DNA of 64,000 nt from NCBI RefSeq assembly GCF_024807035.1, contig NZ_JANUCQ010000005.1, forward strand, positions 27,504 through 91,503, in the 5' to 3' direction. Source of the stretch: Methanococcus voltae PS. GTDB taxonomy: Archaea; AGJL01; Methanococci; Methanococcales; Methanococcaceae. The notes beneath the pieces were generated by a model. That model did not search any database and was not told the DNA's origin. It saw only the letters and a program-made list of their open reading frames with translations. The translations under genes were made by a program, and so were the position numbers. Shown here one piece after another: positions 1-8,476 of the stretch. Position 1 is the stretch's first letter, and every line of letters begins with the position of its first letter.

Positions 1-31
1 TAATTAGGTATATATATCATCATATAGTGCA

Positions 32-1222
32 TTATTCAGCCTCCCATTTTCCGAATTTTAAGTTATATTCGGAGAGTTCATTGTATACCGGTTTTCCATT
101 AAAGAATGTATGTATTTCGTCAGCCTTTTCGATAGGGTCAATATCCTCAAACTGCTCTGGATAGAGTACTTTGCCAATGTAATAAGAATTTGCCAAAGCA
201 TTATCTTCATTAAATCCATACCAGCAATAAGGTAATATTGTATACATTTTATTTTCAGAAACTGCTCTTAAACTTTTAAATTCCGGTCTTTTTAATTCTT
301 TTGCTATTTTAGGCACTGTGGCGGAATTCGCAAAAATATATTCTGGATTCCAAGATATTAATTGTTCCTTGTTTACCGTACAGTCGTTACTTACTTCTGA
401 AATATTATAAGCAACGTTATTTGCCCTATTATTTGACCCTAAGAATTCAAATGATGGCAAATGCGGGTCAGTTGTAGTTAATCCAGTAACTCCTCCAAAT
501 ACCCTACCTGCAACGTAAATACTAGGTTTTTTATCAGATTTTGAAGCTCTTAAAGCTAAATCTGTTTTATATTCTTTCATTTTACTTAATATTTCTTCAG
601 CTCTTTCTTCTTTATCTAATATTTTACCCATTAATCTTAAAGATTGTCTGTATTTATTATTTTGAGTACCCGTACCCGTAGGGTTAATATAAGTAACTAC
701 TACTGGTATACCCACTTTTTCTTGTATATCGTCCGCTGATTCAGCATTGAAACCTATAAATATTACATCAGGCTTCACTTTTATAATTCGTTCATAGTAA
801 TAATTAGAACTCGCTTTACTTACTTGAGTTAAATCCATTAATTCCTTATTTGCAGCAATATATGGCATTCTAGTACCTACTTTTTTATCGCCTTCTTTTA
901 CCTCGACACCAACTACTTTATCCTTAGCACCTAAGTAAATTACTTCCCTTAATGAAGAGCCCAAACCAATTACTCTATTAACTTTTTTTGGAACTTTAAC
1001 GATTCTACCTGCCATATCTGTAATTTCTATGTATTCTACATTTTTATCTAAGTTATTATCAATAGTATTGGTGCTATTATTGATAGTAACGCCATTATCT
1101 TTATCTTCATCTATTATTACGGGAGTTGCAGCCCCGCCCATACACCCGCAACTAATTGTTATTAATACAAGCATAAACATACCGAATAGTATATTTTTTG
1201 GCTTTTTTAAATTTTTATCCAT
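32..1222 (-). CDS. ABC transporter substrate-binding lipoprotein (iron/corrinoid type), copy 1
   Basis: This is a 396-residue class III periplasmic-binding protein (FhuD/BtuF-like, Peripla_BP_2 family). Such proteins sit outside the membrane and hand iron chelates or corrinoids to an ABC permease. A basic start, a hydrophobic segment at about residues 11-24 and an SCGC lipobox (C25/C27) indicate a lipid-anchored exported protein. The mature part opens with the family-typical ITDMAGR strand and an IGLGSS stretch. The ATG is preceded by GGGAGG. It is the last of four tandem paralogues on this strand and the most diverged in its N-terminus. No permease or ATPase gene lies in the window, so the substrate cannot be read from context. 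Family assignment is firm; substrate is unknown. Confidence 0.88.
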   Translation of the reverse strand: MDKNLKKPKNILFGMFMLVLITISCGCMGGAATPVIIDEDKDNGVTINNSTNTIDNNLDKNVEYIEITDMAGRIVKVPKKVNRVIGLGSSLREVIYLGAKDKVVGVEVKEGDKKVGTRMPYIAANKELMDLTQVSKASSNYYYERIIKVKPDVIFIGFNAESADDIQEKVGIPVVVTYINPTGTGTQNNKYRQSLRLMGKILDKEERAEEILSKMKEYKTDLALRASKSDKKPSIYVAGRVFGGVTGLTTTDPHLPSFEFLGSNNRANNVAYNISEVSNDCTVNKEQLISWNPEYIFANSATVPKIAKELKRPEFKSLRAVSENKMYTILPYCWYGFNEDNALANSYYIGKVLYPEQFEDIDPIEKADEIHTFFNGKPVYNELSEYNLKFGKWEAE

Positions 1223-1391
1223 ATTGTCCTCCCAATTATATCATTTATTTATTATTTTATTTTATCAAAGTATTATATCAATAGTTAATCACACTTAATT
1301 AATTAAAATTAATATATTTAATTGTAGTTAAATAGTTTAATAATACTTAATATTAGTACAATACTATATAAATTTAACTGTTAACCTAACT

Positions 1392-1443
1392 AATAAATAA
1401 AAATAATAAATAAAAATAATAAATAAAAATAATAAATAAAAAA
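1392..1443. repeat. 13-bp tandem repeat, four copies
   Basis: Four consecutive copies of AATAAATAAAAAT (the last with one change) lie between the first two lipoprotein genes. On the transcribed minus strand this reads as a T-rich run just after the stop codon of the upstream gene. That suits the U-rich 3' ends at which methanococcal transcripts terminate. Function is inferred from position only. Confidence 0.7.
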
Positions 1444-1497
1444 GACGATAATATTATTTAATTAGTTAATTACTATTTTAATTATTTTGGAGTCATT

Positions 1498-2685
1498 TTA
1501 TTGATTTTCTGACCCTAATTCTAATTTTTTAAACCCGCCTATTTTTCCAGTTAAATCGTCATAAGCTGGTTTTCCATAGAAGAATGTGTATACTTCGTCT
1601 GCTTTTTCAACAGGGTCAATATCCTCAAACTGTTCTGGATAAAGTACCTTTCCAATATAGTAAGAATCTATTATCGCTGTACCTTTATTATATAAGTACC
1701 AACGGTATGGTAATACCTGATAAACGTTATTATTTGAAACTGCATCTAAGTTTTTGAATTCTGGTTTTTGAAATTCTTTTGAAACTTTATCTATTGAAAT
1801 AGAACTTATAAATATACATTCTGGGTTCCATTCTAATAATTGCTCTTTACTTATTGCCATACCTTTACTTTCGTTACAAAGGTCATAAGCCACGTTGTTT
1901 GCTTTATTATTAGCGCCTAAATATACTAATGGTGGCCATTTTGCGTCTGTCGCAGTTAATCCATTTATTCCTTGGTATGCTCTACCGCCCAGATAAACAG
2001 TTTGATTATTGGTGGACTTTGAAGCTCTTAAAGCTAAATCTGCTTTATATTCTTCAATTTTATTTAATATTTCTTCTGCTCTTTCTTCTTTATCTAATAT
2101 TTTACCCATTAATCTTAATGATTGAGTATATTGTTCATTTTGATTTTCTGTACCCACAGGGGCTGTATAAACAACAACTACAGGAATTTGTAATTTTTCT
2201 TGCATATCATCTGCTACATCAGATTCATACCCTATGAATATAACGTCAGGGTTTATTTGCAAGATTCTTTCATAATATTGTTCAACGTTGCCTGATTCAC
2301 TTACAATAGGCAAATCCATTAATTCTTTATGTGTTAATATATATAACGTTCTTGAACCTACTTTTTCATCACTTTCTAATTTTTCTACGCCGACTACTTT
2401 ATCAGTCGCCTGTAAATAAACTATTTCTCGCAATGAAGAACCCAATCCAATTGTTCGGTCTACTTTTTTCGGCACTCGAACTGTTCTACCCGCCATATCT
2501 GTAACAGTTATGTATTCGGTATTTTTATCTAGATTATTATCTTTAATACTTATATTATCATTATCGGTAGTTGATGCGGTTGTCGGTTCAGTAACCTCAC
2601 TCGTACAACCACAACTCATTAAGATAGTTACAACCGCAAAAATGCTTAAAATCGTAACTAATGATTTTTTCAGTGTTTTATTCAT
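1498..2685 (-). CDS. ABC transporter substrate-binding lipoprotein (iron/corrinoid type), copy 2
   Basis: This is a 395-residue paralogue of its neighbours, with the same layout: signal sequence, SCGC lipobox at C25-C27, a low-complexity Thr/Asp/Asn linker to about residue 55, then the Peripla_BP_2 domain starting at TVTDMAGR. Its first 24 residues are the same as those of copy 3 except for one residue near the lipobox. The DNA upstream is also nearly identical between the two, so these copies come from a recent duplication or are kept alike by gene conversion. The binding domains differ more than the signal regions, which suggests each copy may bind a different ligand or has drifted. It probably anchors in the membrane and faces the S-layer space. 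Confidence 0.88.
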   Translation of the reverse strand: MNKTLKKSLVTILSIFAVVTILMSCGCTSEVTEPTTASTTDNDNISIKDNNLDKNTEYITVTDMAGRTVRVPKKVDRTIGLGSSLREIVYLQATDKVVGVEKLESDEKVGSRTLYILTHKELMDLPIVSESGNVEQYYERILQINPDVIFIGYESDVADDMQEKLQIPVVVVYTAPVGTENQNEQYTQSLRLMGKILDKEERAEEILNKIEEYKADLALRASKSTNNQTVYLGGRAYQGINGLTATDAKWPPLVYLGANNKANNVAYDLCNESKGMAISKEQLLEWNPECIFISSISIDKVSKEFQKPEFKNLDAVSNNNVYQVLPYRWYLYNKGTAIIDSYYIGKVLYPEQFEDIDPVEKADEVYTFFYGKPAYDDLTGKIGGFKKLELGSENQ

Positions 2686-2880
2686 CTTATCTTCTCATAT
2701 TTTCTCATCAGTTTTGTAGTTTGAAATCTAAATATACAATACTATTGTTACATATATAGTATATATAACCTTACTATTTGTAAAGATAAGTTTAATTAAC
2801 TATTAAAAAGTAATACTAAATAATCCCCTATTAAATAACATTTAAAATAAAATATTATTTAGAGCATAAAAAATCATTGG
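2597..2880. repeat. Duplicated promoter/leader segment, copy A (pairs with 4091-4374)
   Basis: The start of lipoprotein copy 2 and its upstream region (to about 2880) match the equivalent region of copy 3 almost base for base, at a constant offset of 1,494 bp. The match includes a candidate TATA element, TTATATATA on the minus strand near 2757-2768, and a conserved AGAGCATAAAAAATCATT at 2861-2878. The middle part, around 2824-2850, has diverged. The remaining gap up to 2997 is AT-rich simple sequence. Confidence 0.85.
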
Positions 2881-2997
2881 GAAGTAATAATTCAATAAAA
2901 TATTAAAAATATTAAAAATATTAATGTACTAACATAAAATAAAATAATAAAAATAATAAAAATCAAAGTAAAAAATAGAAAATAGGTAATAATTTAA

Positions 2998-4179
2998 TTA
3001 TTTTATGTTTACTTTTTCAAATCCTAAATTCTTTTTAGACATTTCTTCATATACGGGATTTCCATTAAAGAATATATATATTTCGTCTGCTTTTTCAACA
3101 GGGTCAATGTCTGCAAATTGGTCGGGATAAAGTATTTTTCCAATATAATAAGCGTCAGCTATTGCAGTACCTTTGTTGTAGGAATATAATCTGAAAGGAG
3201 GTACTTTATAAACGTTATCATTTTTAATGGCACTTAATTCTTTAAATTCTGGCTTTTCTAAGTCTTTTTCAACCATTTTAAATGCAGTAGATGGTATAAA
3301 CATGTATTCAGGGTTCCAGTTTATTAATTGTTCTTCACTTACGGATACTCCTTTACTTACATTGTCAACACCATAAGCCACGTTATTAGCCCTATTGTTA
3401 GTTCCTAAATATTCGAATGGTGGCCATCTAGGGTCTGTAGTGGTTAAGCCATTTGTTCCATAATAGGCTCTACCTGGAATATATACACTTGGATTTTTAT
3501 CAGATTTTGAAGCTCTTGACATTAAATCTGCTTCGTATTCTTTCATTTTGTCAATTATTTCATTGGCTCTTTCTTCTTTATCTAATATCTTACCCATTAA
3601 TCTTAAGGATTGGTCATATTTTGCATTCTGTTCTTTTGAACCAATTGCAGTGGCATGAACAACAACTACTGGAATTTGTAATTTTTCTTGCATATCGTCT
3701 GCTATTTCTGCTTCCTGATTTCCTAAAAATATTACATCTGGGTTTGCTGTAAGGATTCTTTCGTAATATTGCTGGGTTTTACCTGCTTTATTTACAATAG
3801 GTAAATCCGCTAATTCTGGGTTTGCTAGCATATATGGCATTCTCATACCTATTTTTTCATCACTTTCTACTTCTTCTATACCTATAACTTTATCTTTTAC
3901 GCCTAAGTAAACTATTTCTCTTAATGTACAGGCTAAACCAATTGTTCGGTCTACTTTTTTCGGCACTTGAACTGTTCTACCCGCCATATCTGTAACGGTT
4001 ATGAATTCCGTATTTTTATCAGCATCTAAACCTTTTGGGTCTAAATTACTATTTTCGTCGTTGTTTTTAATGTCGCTTGATTCGGTAGCCTCACTCGTAC
4101 AACCACAACTCATTACGATAGTTACGACCGCAAAAATGCTTAAAATCGTAACTAATGATTTTTTCAGTGTTTTATTCAT
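2998..4179 (-). CDS. ABC transporter substrate-binding lipoprotein (iron/corrinoid type), copy 3
   Basis: This 393-residue paralogue has the SCGC lipobox at C25-C27 and a Peripla_BP_2 domain from about residue 60. Conserved family stretches include VTDMAGRT near the start, NPDVIFLG in the middle and YYIGKILYP near the end; the last is shared by all four copies. The start region and promoter are shared with copy 2 (see repeat entry). It is likely transcribed from its own promoter, since about 300 bp separates each pair of genes. Ligand unknown; iron-siderophore or corrinoid are the usual substrates of the family. Confidence 0.88.
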   Translation of the reverse strand: MNKTLKKSLVTILSIFAVVTIVMSCGCTSEATESSDIKNNDENSNLDPKGLDADKNTEFITVTDMAGRTVQVPKKVDRTIGLACTLREIVYLGVKDKVIGIEEVESDEKIGMRMPYMLANPELADLPIVNKAGKTQQYYERILTANPDVIFLGNQEAEIADDMQEKLQIPVVVVHATAIGSKEQNAKYDQSLRLMGKILDKEERANEIIDKMKEYEADLMSRASKSDKNPSVYIPGRAYYGTNGLTTTDPRWPPFEYLGTNNRANNVAYGVDNVSKGVSVSEEQLINWNPEYMFIPSTAFKMVEKDLEKPEFKELSAIKNDNVYKVPPFRLYSYNKGTAIADAYYIGKILYPDQFADIDPVEKADEIYIFFNGNPVYEEMSKKNLGFEKVNIK

Positions 4180-4374
4180 CTTATCTTCTCATATTTTCTC
4201 ATCAGTTTTGTAGTTTGAAATCTAAATATACAATACTATTGTTACATATATAGTATATATAACCTTACTATTTGTAAAGATAAGTTTAATTAACTATTAA
4301 AAAGTAATACTAAATAATAACGATTTAAATAATTTAAAAAATAAAATATTATTTAGAGCATAAAAAATCATTAA
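4091..4374. repeat. Duplicated promoter/leader segment, copy B (pairs with 2597-2880)
   Basis: This is the second copy of the segment described at 2597-2880, covering the signal-peptide codons of lipoprotein copy 3 and its promoter. AGAGCATAAAAAATCATT recurs at 4355-4372. Downstream to 4480 the spacer is A-rich simple sequence, which is T-rich on the transcribed strand after the stop of copy 4. Confidence 0.85.
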
Positions 4375-4480
4375 AAAATAATAATCTAAAAATCGTAAAA
4401 TAAGATTAAAAATAAATAAATTAAAAAATAAAAATAAGATTAAAAAATAATAAAAAAATAATAAAAATAGAAGGATTAAA

Positions 4481-5671
4481 TTATGCTTCTAATTTACCAT
4501 ATCCACCCATTCTATTGGCTATTTCTTCGTAAGCTACATTGCCGTCGAAGAACATATATATTTCGTCTGCTTTTTCTTCAGGGTCAATATCTGCAAATTG
4601 CTCTGGATAGAGTACCCTGCCCACGTAGTAAGCATTTGCTATTGCAGTATCTTTGTTAAATGCGTACCAGCAGTAAGGCAATACTTTGTACACTTTACCG
4701 TTTTTAACTGCATTTAATCCCTGGAATTCAGGTTTTACTAAATCAGCTGTAACTTCATTCATTGAAGCTTCGCTTACAAATATGTACTCAGGATTCCAAG
4801 ATACCACTTGTTCTTTGCTAACTTCTTTACCTTCACTAATCTTTGAAACGTTATAAGCTATATTATTAGCTCCTAAAAATTCGAATGGTGGCCATCTAGG
4901 GTCTGTTGTTGTAATTCCATGAGCTCCGTTGTAAGCTCTACCTGCAACATATGCTGTTGGGTGAACTGTAGCTTTTGAAACTCTAGATTTTAAATCTTCT
5001 TTGTATTCTTCCATTTTGTCCAATACTTCGTTGGCTCTTTCTTCTTTATCTAATATTTTACCCATTAATTTTAAAGAGTCTTCATATTTTTTATTTTGAC
5101 CTTCTGAGCCGATTGCTGCAGTGTAAACAACCACTACAGGAATGTTTAATTTACTTTGCAAATCTTCCGCTGCATCTTTATTATTTCCTATGAATATTAC
5201 ATCAGGATTCATTTTAAGAATTGCTTCATAATTATAGTTAGCTCCTGCTTTACCTGCTATAGGTAAGTCTATTAATTCAGGGTTTGCTGCTAAGTACGGT
5301 AATTCAGTACCGCAAGGGAATTTATCATCGTCAGATTTTGCTTTAACACTTTCCCTCATTTCTATTGCTATTACTTTATCTTCTGAATCTAAGTATACTA
5401 TTTCTCTTAATGAACAGCCCAAGCCAATTATTTTATTTATTTTGGTTGGAACTTGTATGGTTCTACCTGCCATGTCTGTAACAGTTATGAATTCCGAGTT
5501 TTTGGTCGTTTCTACACCTTTACTTTGATTTAATTCATTGTTGGTGTTTGCACTATTGAGATTTGCGGAAGGTTCTGTATTTCCTCCAATACACCCACAA
5601 CTCATTACAGTAGCTATGACCATAAAAACACTGAAAACCATAACCAATGATTTTTTTAAAGTTTTATTCAT
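4481..5671 (-). CDS. ABC transporter substrate-binding lipoprotein (iron/corrinoid type), copy 4
   Basis: This 396-residue paralogue is the first of the row in transcription order. It has the lipobox SCGC (C25-C27), a linker to about residue 58, then the Peripla_BP_2 domain with VTDMAGRT, an NPDVIFIG strand and a YYVGRVLYP segment. It differs from the others by a short insertion near residue 115 (KSDDDKFPCG) that carries an extra cysteine. Its promoter region is not part of the 2/3 duplication. Membrane-anchored ligand capture is the expected role. Confidence 0.88.
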   Translation of the reverse strand: MNKTLKKSLVMVFSVFMVIATVMSCGCIGGNTEPSANLNSANTNNELNQSKGVETTKNSEFITVTDMAGRTIQVPTKINKIIGLGCSLREIVYLDSEDKVIAIEMRESVKAKSDDDKFPCGTELPYLAANPELIDLPIAGKAGANYNYEAILKMNPDVIFIGNNKDAAEDLQSKLNIPVVVVYTAAIGSEGQNKKYEDSLKLMGKILDKEERANEVLDKMEEYKEDLKSRVSKATVHPTAYVAGRAYNGAHGITTTDPRWPPFEFLGANNIAYNVSKISEGKEVSKEQVVSWNPEYIFVSEASMNEVTADLVKPEFQGLNAVKNGKVYKVLPYCWYAFNKDTAIANAYYVGRVLYPEQFADIDPEEKADEIYMFFDGNVAYEEIANRMGGYGKLEA

Positions 5672-5992
5672 AATATCATCGTCTTTTTTGGTTTTAATTA
5701 TATTAGTAATTTAGTTTTAACGTATAGTAATAATTTTTTAGAATTTATGAATTGATATTCATACAAATTAAGAAATAGTATTACTAATTAATATAATTTA
5801 CGATATGATATTATCAAAACTAATATATTCTTATATTCTTATATTATTATTTAAGATTATATCAGGGTTATTTGCCGATATTAAGACTATTATTCACCTT
5901 TTTATTTAAAAAAGTTAATAAATGAATTAAATTAATCAAAAAGTATATAATTATGAAATATTAAAGTATATTTTATAACTTGGAGGTGCATT
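5672..5992. promoter_or_regulatory. Divergent promoter region, lipoprotein copy 4 / symporter
   Basis: About 320 bp without a gene. For the symporter, AAAAAGTATATAATTAT near 5938-5954 is a plausible BRE/TATA pair, with the ribosome site GGAGGTG at 5982-5988. The rest is AT-rich and I see no strong dyad. Confidence 0.5.
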
Positions 5993-7297
5993 ATGTCTAA
6001 CAAAATAATAAATGCTTATACGAGCATACCGTTAGTTGCAAGAATGTTGGGTGCATTGGCTATTGGTTTACCTATTGGTTTGGCAATATCTTTCTACTCT
6101 CCCGATTTAATAAATGTTATTAGCGCTTATTTATCACCGTTTGGTACTGTTTTAGTAAACATGCTTAAAATGATTGTTATACCTATCATATTCTTCTCAT
6201 TGATTTCAGGTGCTGCAAGTATACCACTTGGCAAGCTCGGAAGAGTAGGTATCAAAACTATTTTATGGTATTTAATGACATCATTGTTCGCATCATTATT
6301 TGGTGTTCTTGTTGCAATGTTATTTAACCCAGGTGTTGGTTTCACACCGCAAGAAGTTGCAAGCTCAGTTACACAAGTTGGTGTTCAGCCATCCGCCGAT
6401 ATCATTGGTATTTTATTAGGAATGTTTGCAAACCCATTTGCTTCCCTTGCTCAGGGTAATTTCTTGCCTATCATTGTTTTCGCAATTTTATTTGGTGTTG
6501 CTACAAGATTAGTGGCTGATAAACCACTCGATGAAGAAGAATCAAAAAGAGCATTCTCATTAATTGATTTTGCAAAAGCTGTTAACGCTTCAATGTTCAA
6601 AATTGTTAATTGGGTTATGGAATACGCACCGATTGGTGTTTTAGCTTTGACAATTGTAAACTTCGGAACTTACGGTTCCGATTTATTAGGAAGCTACGGA
6701 CAAATCGTTATTGGTATCGTTCTCGGTATTATCGGATTAATAGCATTTGTATACTCCGGATTATTGGTTCTCATAGGAAGAGAAAATCCATTAAAGATAT
6801 TCAACAAAATTAAAGAAGCAATGGTTACAGCATTTGCTACAAGAAGTAGTGCTGCTACTTTACCGGTTTCAATGGAAGTTGCAAGAGATGAATTGGGTGT
6901 AAAAGAAGAATTAGCTTCATTTACCTTACCTTTAGGTGCTACAATCAACATGGACGGAGTTTGTATTCACTTGCCAATGTGGGCTTTCTTCGCAGCAAAC
7001 ATGTTTGGTATCCCAATGACAATTGATTCAATCCTTGTAATGGTTATCACAACAGTTTTAGCTTCAATTGGTGCAGGCGGTGTTCCTGGTGGAAGTTTAA
7101 TGCTTTTATTCATTATTTTAGGTACTATGGGATTAGCTCCAGAACAAATCGCAATTGTTGTTTCATTAGCTATCGCAGTGAACCCAATTTTGGATATGTT
7201 CGAAACTATGAACAACATCACAGGAGATTTGGTTATGACTTACTTAGTTGGTAAAACCGAAGGCTTAGTTGATGAAAACGTTCAAAAAAAGTTATAA
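5993..7297 (+). CDS. Dicarboxylate/amino acid:cation symporter (DAACS/SDF family)
   Basis: This is a 434-residue multi-pass membrane carrier of the GltPh/EAAT family, which takes up acidic or neutral amino acids with Na+ or H+. Visible hallmarks are the HP1 hairpin RSSAATLP (about 284-291), TM7 GATINMDG (about 314-321), the HP2 loop GAGGVPGG, and TM8 ILDMFETMNNITGD. In TM8 the residues matching GltPh D394, T398, N401 and D405 are kept. The position of R397, which binds the side-chain carboxylate of aspartate, is Glu (about residue 404), and D390 is Asn. Aspartate or glutamate is therefore not the obvious substrate; a neutral or even basic amino acid is possible. ATG is preceded by GGAGGTG. 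Stands alone. Confidence 0.9.
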   Translation: MSNKIINAYTSIPLVARMLGALAIGLPIGLAISFYSPDLINVISAYLSPFGTVLVNMLKMIVIPIIFFSLISGAASIPLGKLGRVGIKTILWYLMTSLFASLFGVLVAMLFNPGVGFTPQEVASSVTQVGVQPSADIIGILLGMFANPFASLAQGNFLPIIVFAILFGVATRLVADKPLDEEESKRAFSLIDFAKAVNASMFKIVNWVMEYAPIGVLALTIVNFGTYGSDLLGSYGQIVIGIVLGIIGLIAFVYSGLLVLIGRENPLKIFNKIKEAMVTAFATRSSAATLPVSMEVARDELGVKEELASFTLPLGATINMDGVCIHLPMWAFFAANMFGIPMTIDSILVMVITTVLASIGAGGVPGGSLMLLFIILGTMGLAPEQIAIVVSLAIAVNPILDMFETMNNITGDLVMTYLVGKTEGLVDENVQKKL

Positions 7298-7456
7298 ATA
7301 ATAAAAATAAAGATAAAAATAAAGATAAAAATAAAAATACTAAATCATAATCTGTCAAAAATAAAATAAAACGATATTAAAGAATAATTAAAGAATAACT
7401 AAAAAATAAATAAAAAATAAATAAAAATAATTATTTAATTTCTTTTTTAATTTCTT

Positions 7457-8155
7457 TTAAAAAGTTATAATACAAACAGCCATATATGAGAATTCCAAGC
7501 CATTTTCTATGTTTTTAAGTAATTCACCTAATTTATATGTACTTATTTTTTCATTAGGATAGGATAAATTTTCGCAAATTGTAATTCTTACATCTTTTAA
7601 GTGATAATCAACGTTTTTAAGATTAAAACTAACATTATTTTTGTTTAACATGTATTCAATGTCTTTTTTTATGTCACTTGGTAAAAATATTACACTGTGA
7701 TTATTTATTACCATATTATACAGCAATTCTTGATTATGCTCTTTACCATGCAGTGTTAATATAGCGTAATCATCCCAAGATATTTTTAATCTTGCGCAAG
7801 CTACTTGTATCGAAGAAATGCCTGATATAACGGATATATCCTTTTTATCGACGCCTAAATTTATCATAGTCTTTAATAAACCACTAAAACACGGGTCTCC
7901 AGTAGATAGAATACCAATATCTTTATTTTTAAATTTATCGTCAAAAGCTATTTCTTTTAAAGTTTCTTTAAGATTTTTGGATAAATATATTATTTCTTTA
8001 TTATTTAAATCGTTTGAATTGATAGAATCAATTGATTTAATCGATTCTATGCTTCTTTTGCTACCTACTAGAATATCTAGTTTCTCTATTGTATCTAGTG
8101 CTTTTAGGGTTATTAAATCGCTACTTCCTGCTCCTATTCCTATAATATAAATCAT
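7457..8155 (-). CDS. cbiE: Cobalt-precorrin-7 C5-methyltransferase (CbiE), corrinoid biosynthesis
   Basis: This is a tetrapyrrole methylase of 232 residues that uses S-adenosylmethionine to methylate C5 of the corrin ring on the way to cobamides. The N-terminal IIGIGAGSSDL, the STGDPCFSG loop and ISSIQVACARL followed by LTLHGK are typical of CbiE rather than other ring methylases. The chosen ATG begins the family-standard MIYIIGIGAG and has GGATGA upstream; an in-frame ATG at 8183-8185 would add ten residues but lacks a ribosome site. The partner CbiT is not in the window. Methanogens need corrinoids for the methyltransferase Mtr. Confidence 0.85.
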   Translation of the reverse strand: MIYIIGIGAGSSDLITLKALDTIEKLDILVGSKRSIESIKSIDSINSNDLNNKEIIYLSKNLKETLKEIAFDDKFKNKDIGILSTGDPCFSGLLKTMINLGVDKKDISVISGISSIQVACARLKISWDDYAILTLHGKEHNQELLYNMVINNHSVIFLPSDIKKDIEYMLNKNNVSFNLKNVDYHLKDVRITICENLSYPNEKISTYKLGELLKNIENGLEFSYMAVCIITF

Positions 8156-8476
8156 AGTTTCATCCAACGGTATAATCCTTTTCATTTTTTAATTTTAATT
8201 TTATTTTTTTATTTATTTTTTTATTTATTGATTAATCATATATCATAATTTACAGTATAGTTTATTCTATTTTTTTATCTTTTTATAACTTTAGATTTAT
8301 ATTTTATATCTTTTATTTCAAATTTGATATTAAATATATTGATGGAATAATCGATTATATGGTTTATATAATTTTACAAACATATTATTATACACACTAT
8401 AAATTATAAAATAACTACATCCATATAAACTACAAGTCATACGATAAATACGATATAAAGCACGAGGTGTCAGGGT
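8156..8476. promoter_or_regulatory. Divergent promoter region, cbiE / cysS
   Basis: About 320 bp of AT-rich DNA. The cysS side ends in AGGTG at 8465-8469, seven bases before the ATG. I see several TATA-like stretches but nothing that singles one out, and no clear dyad. Confidence 0.4.
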
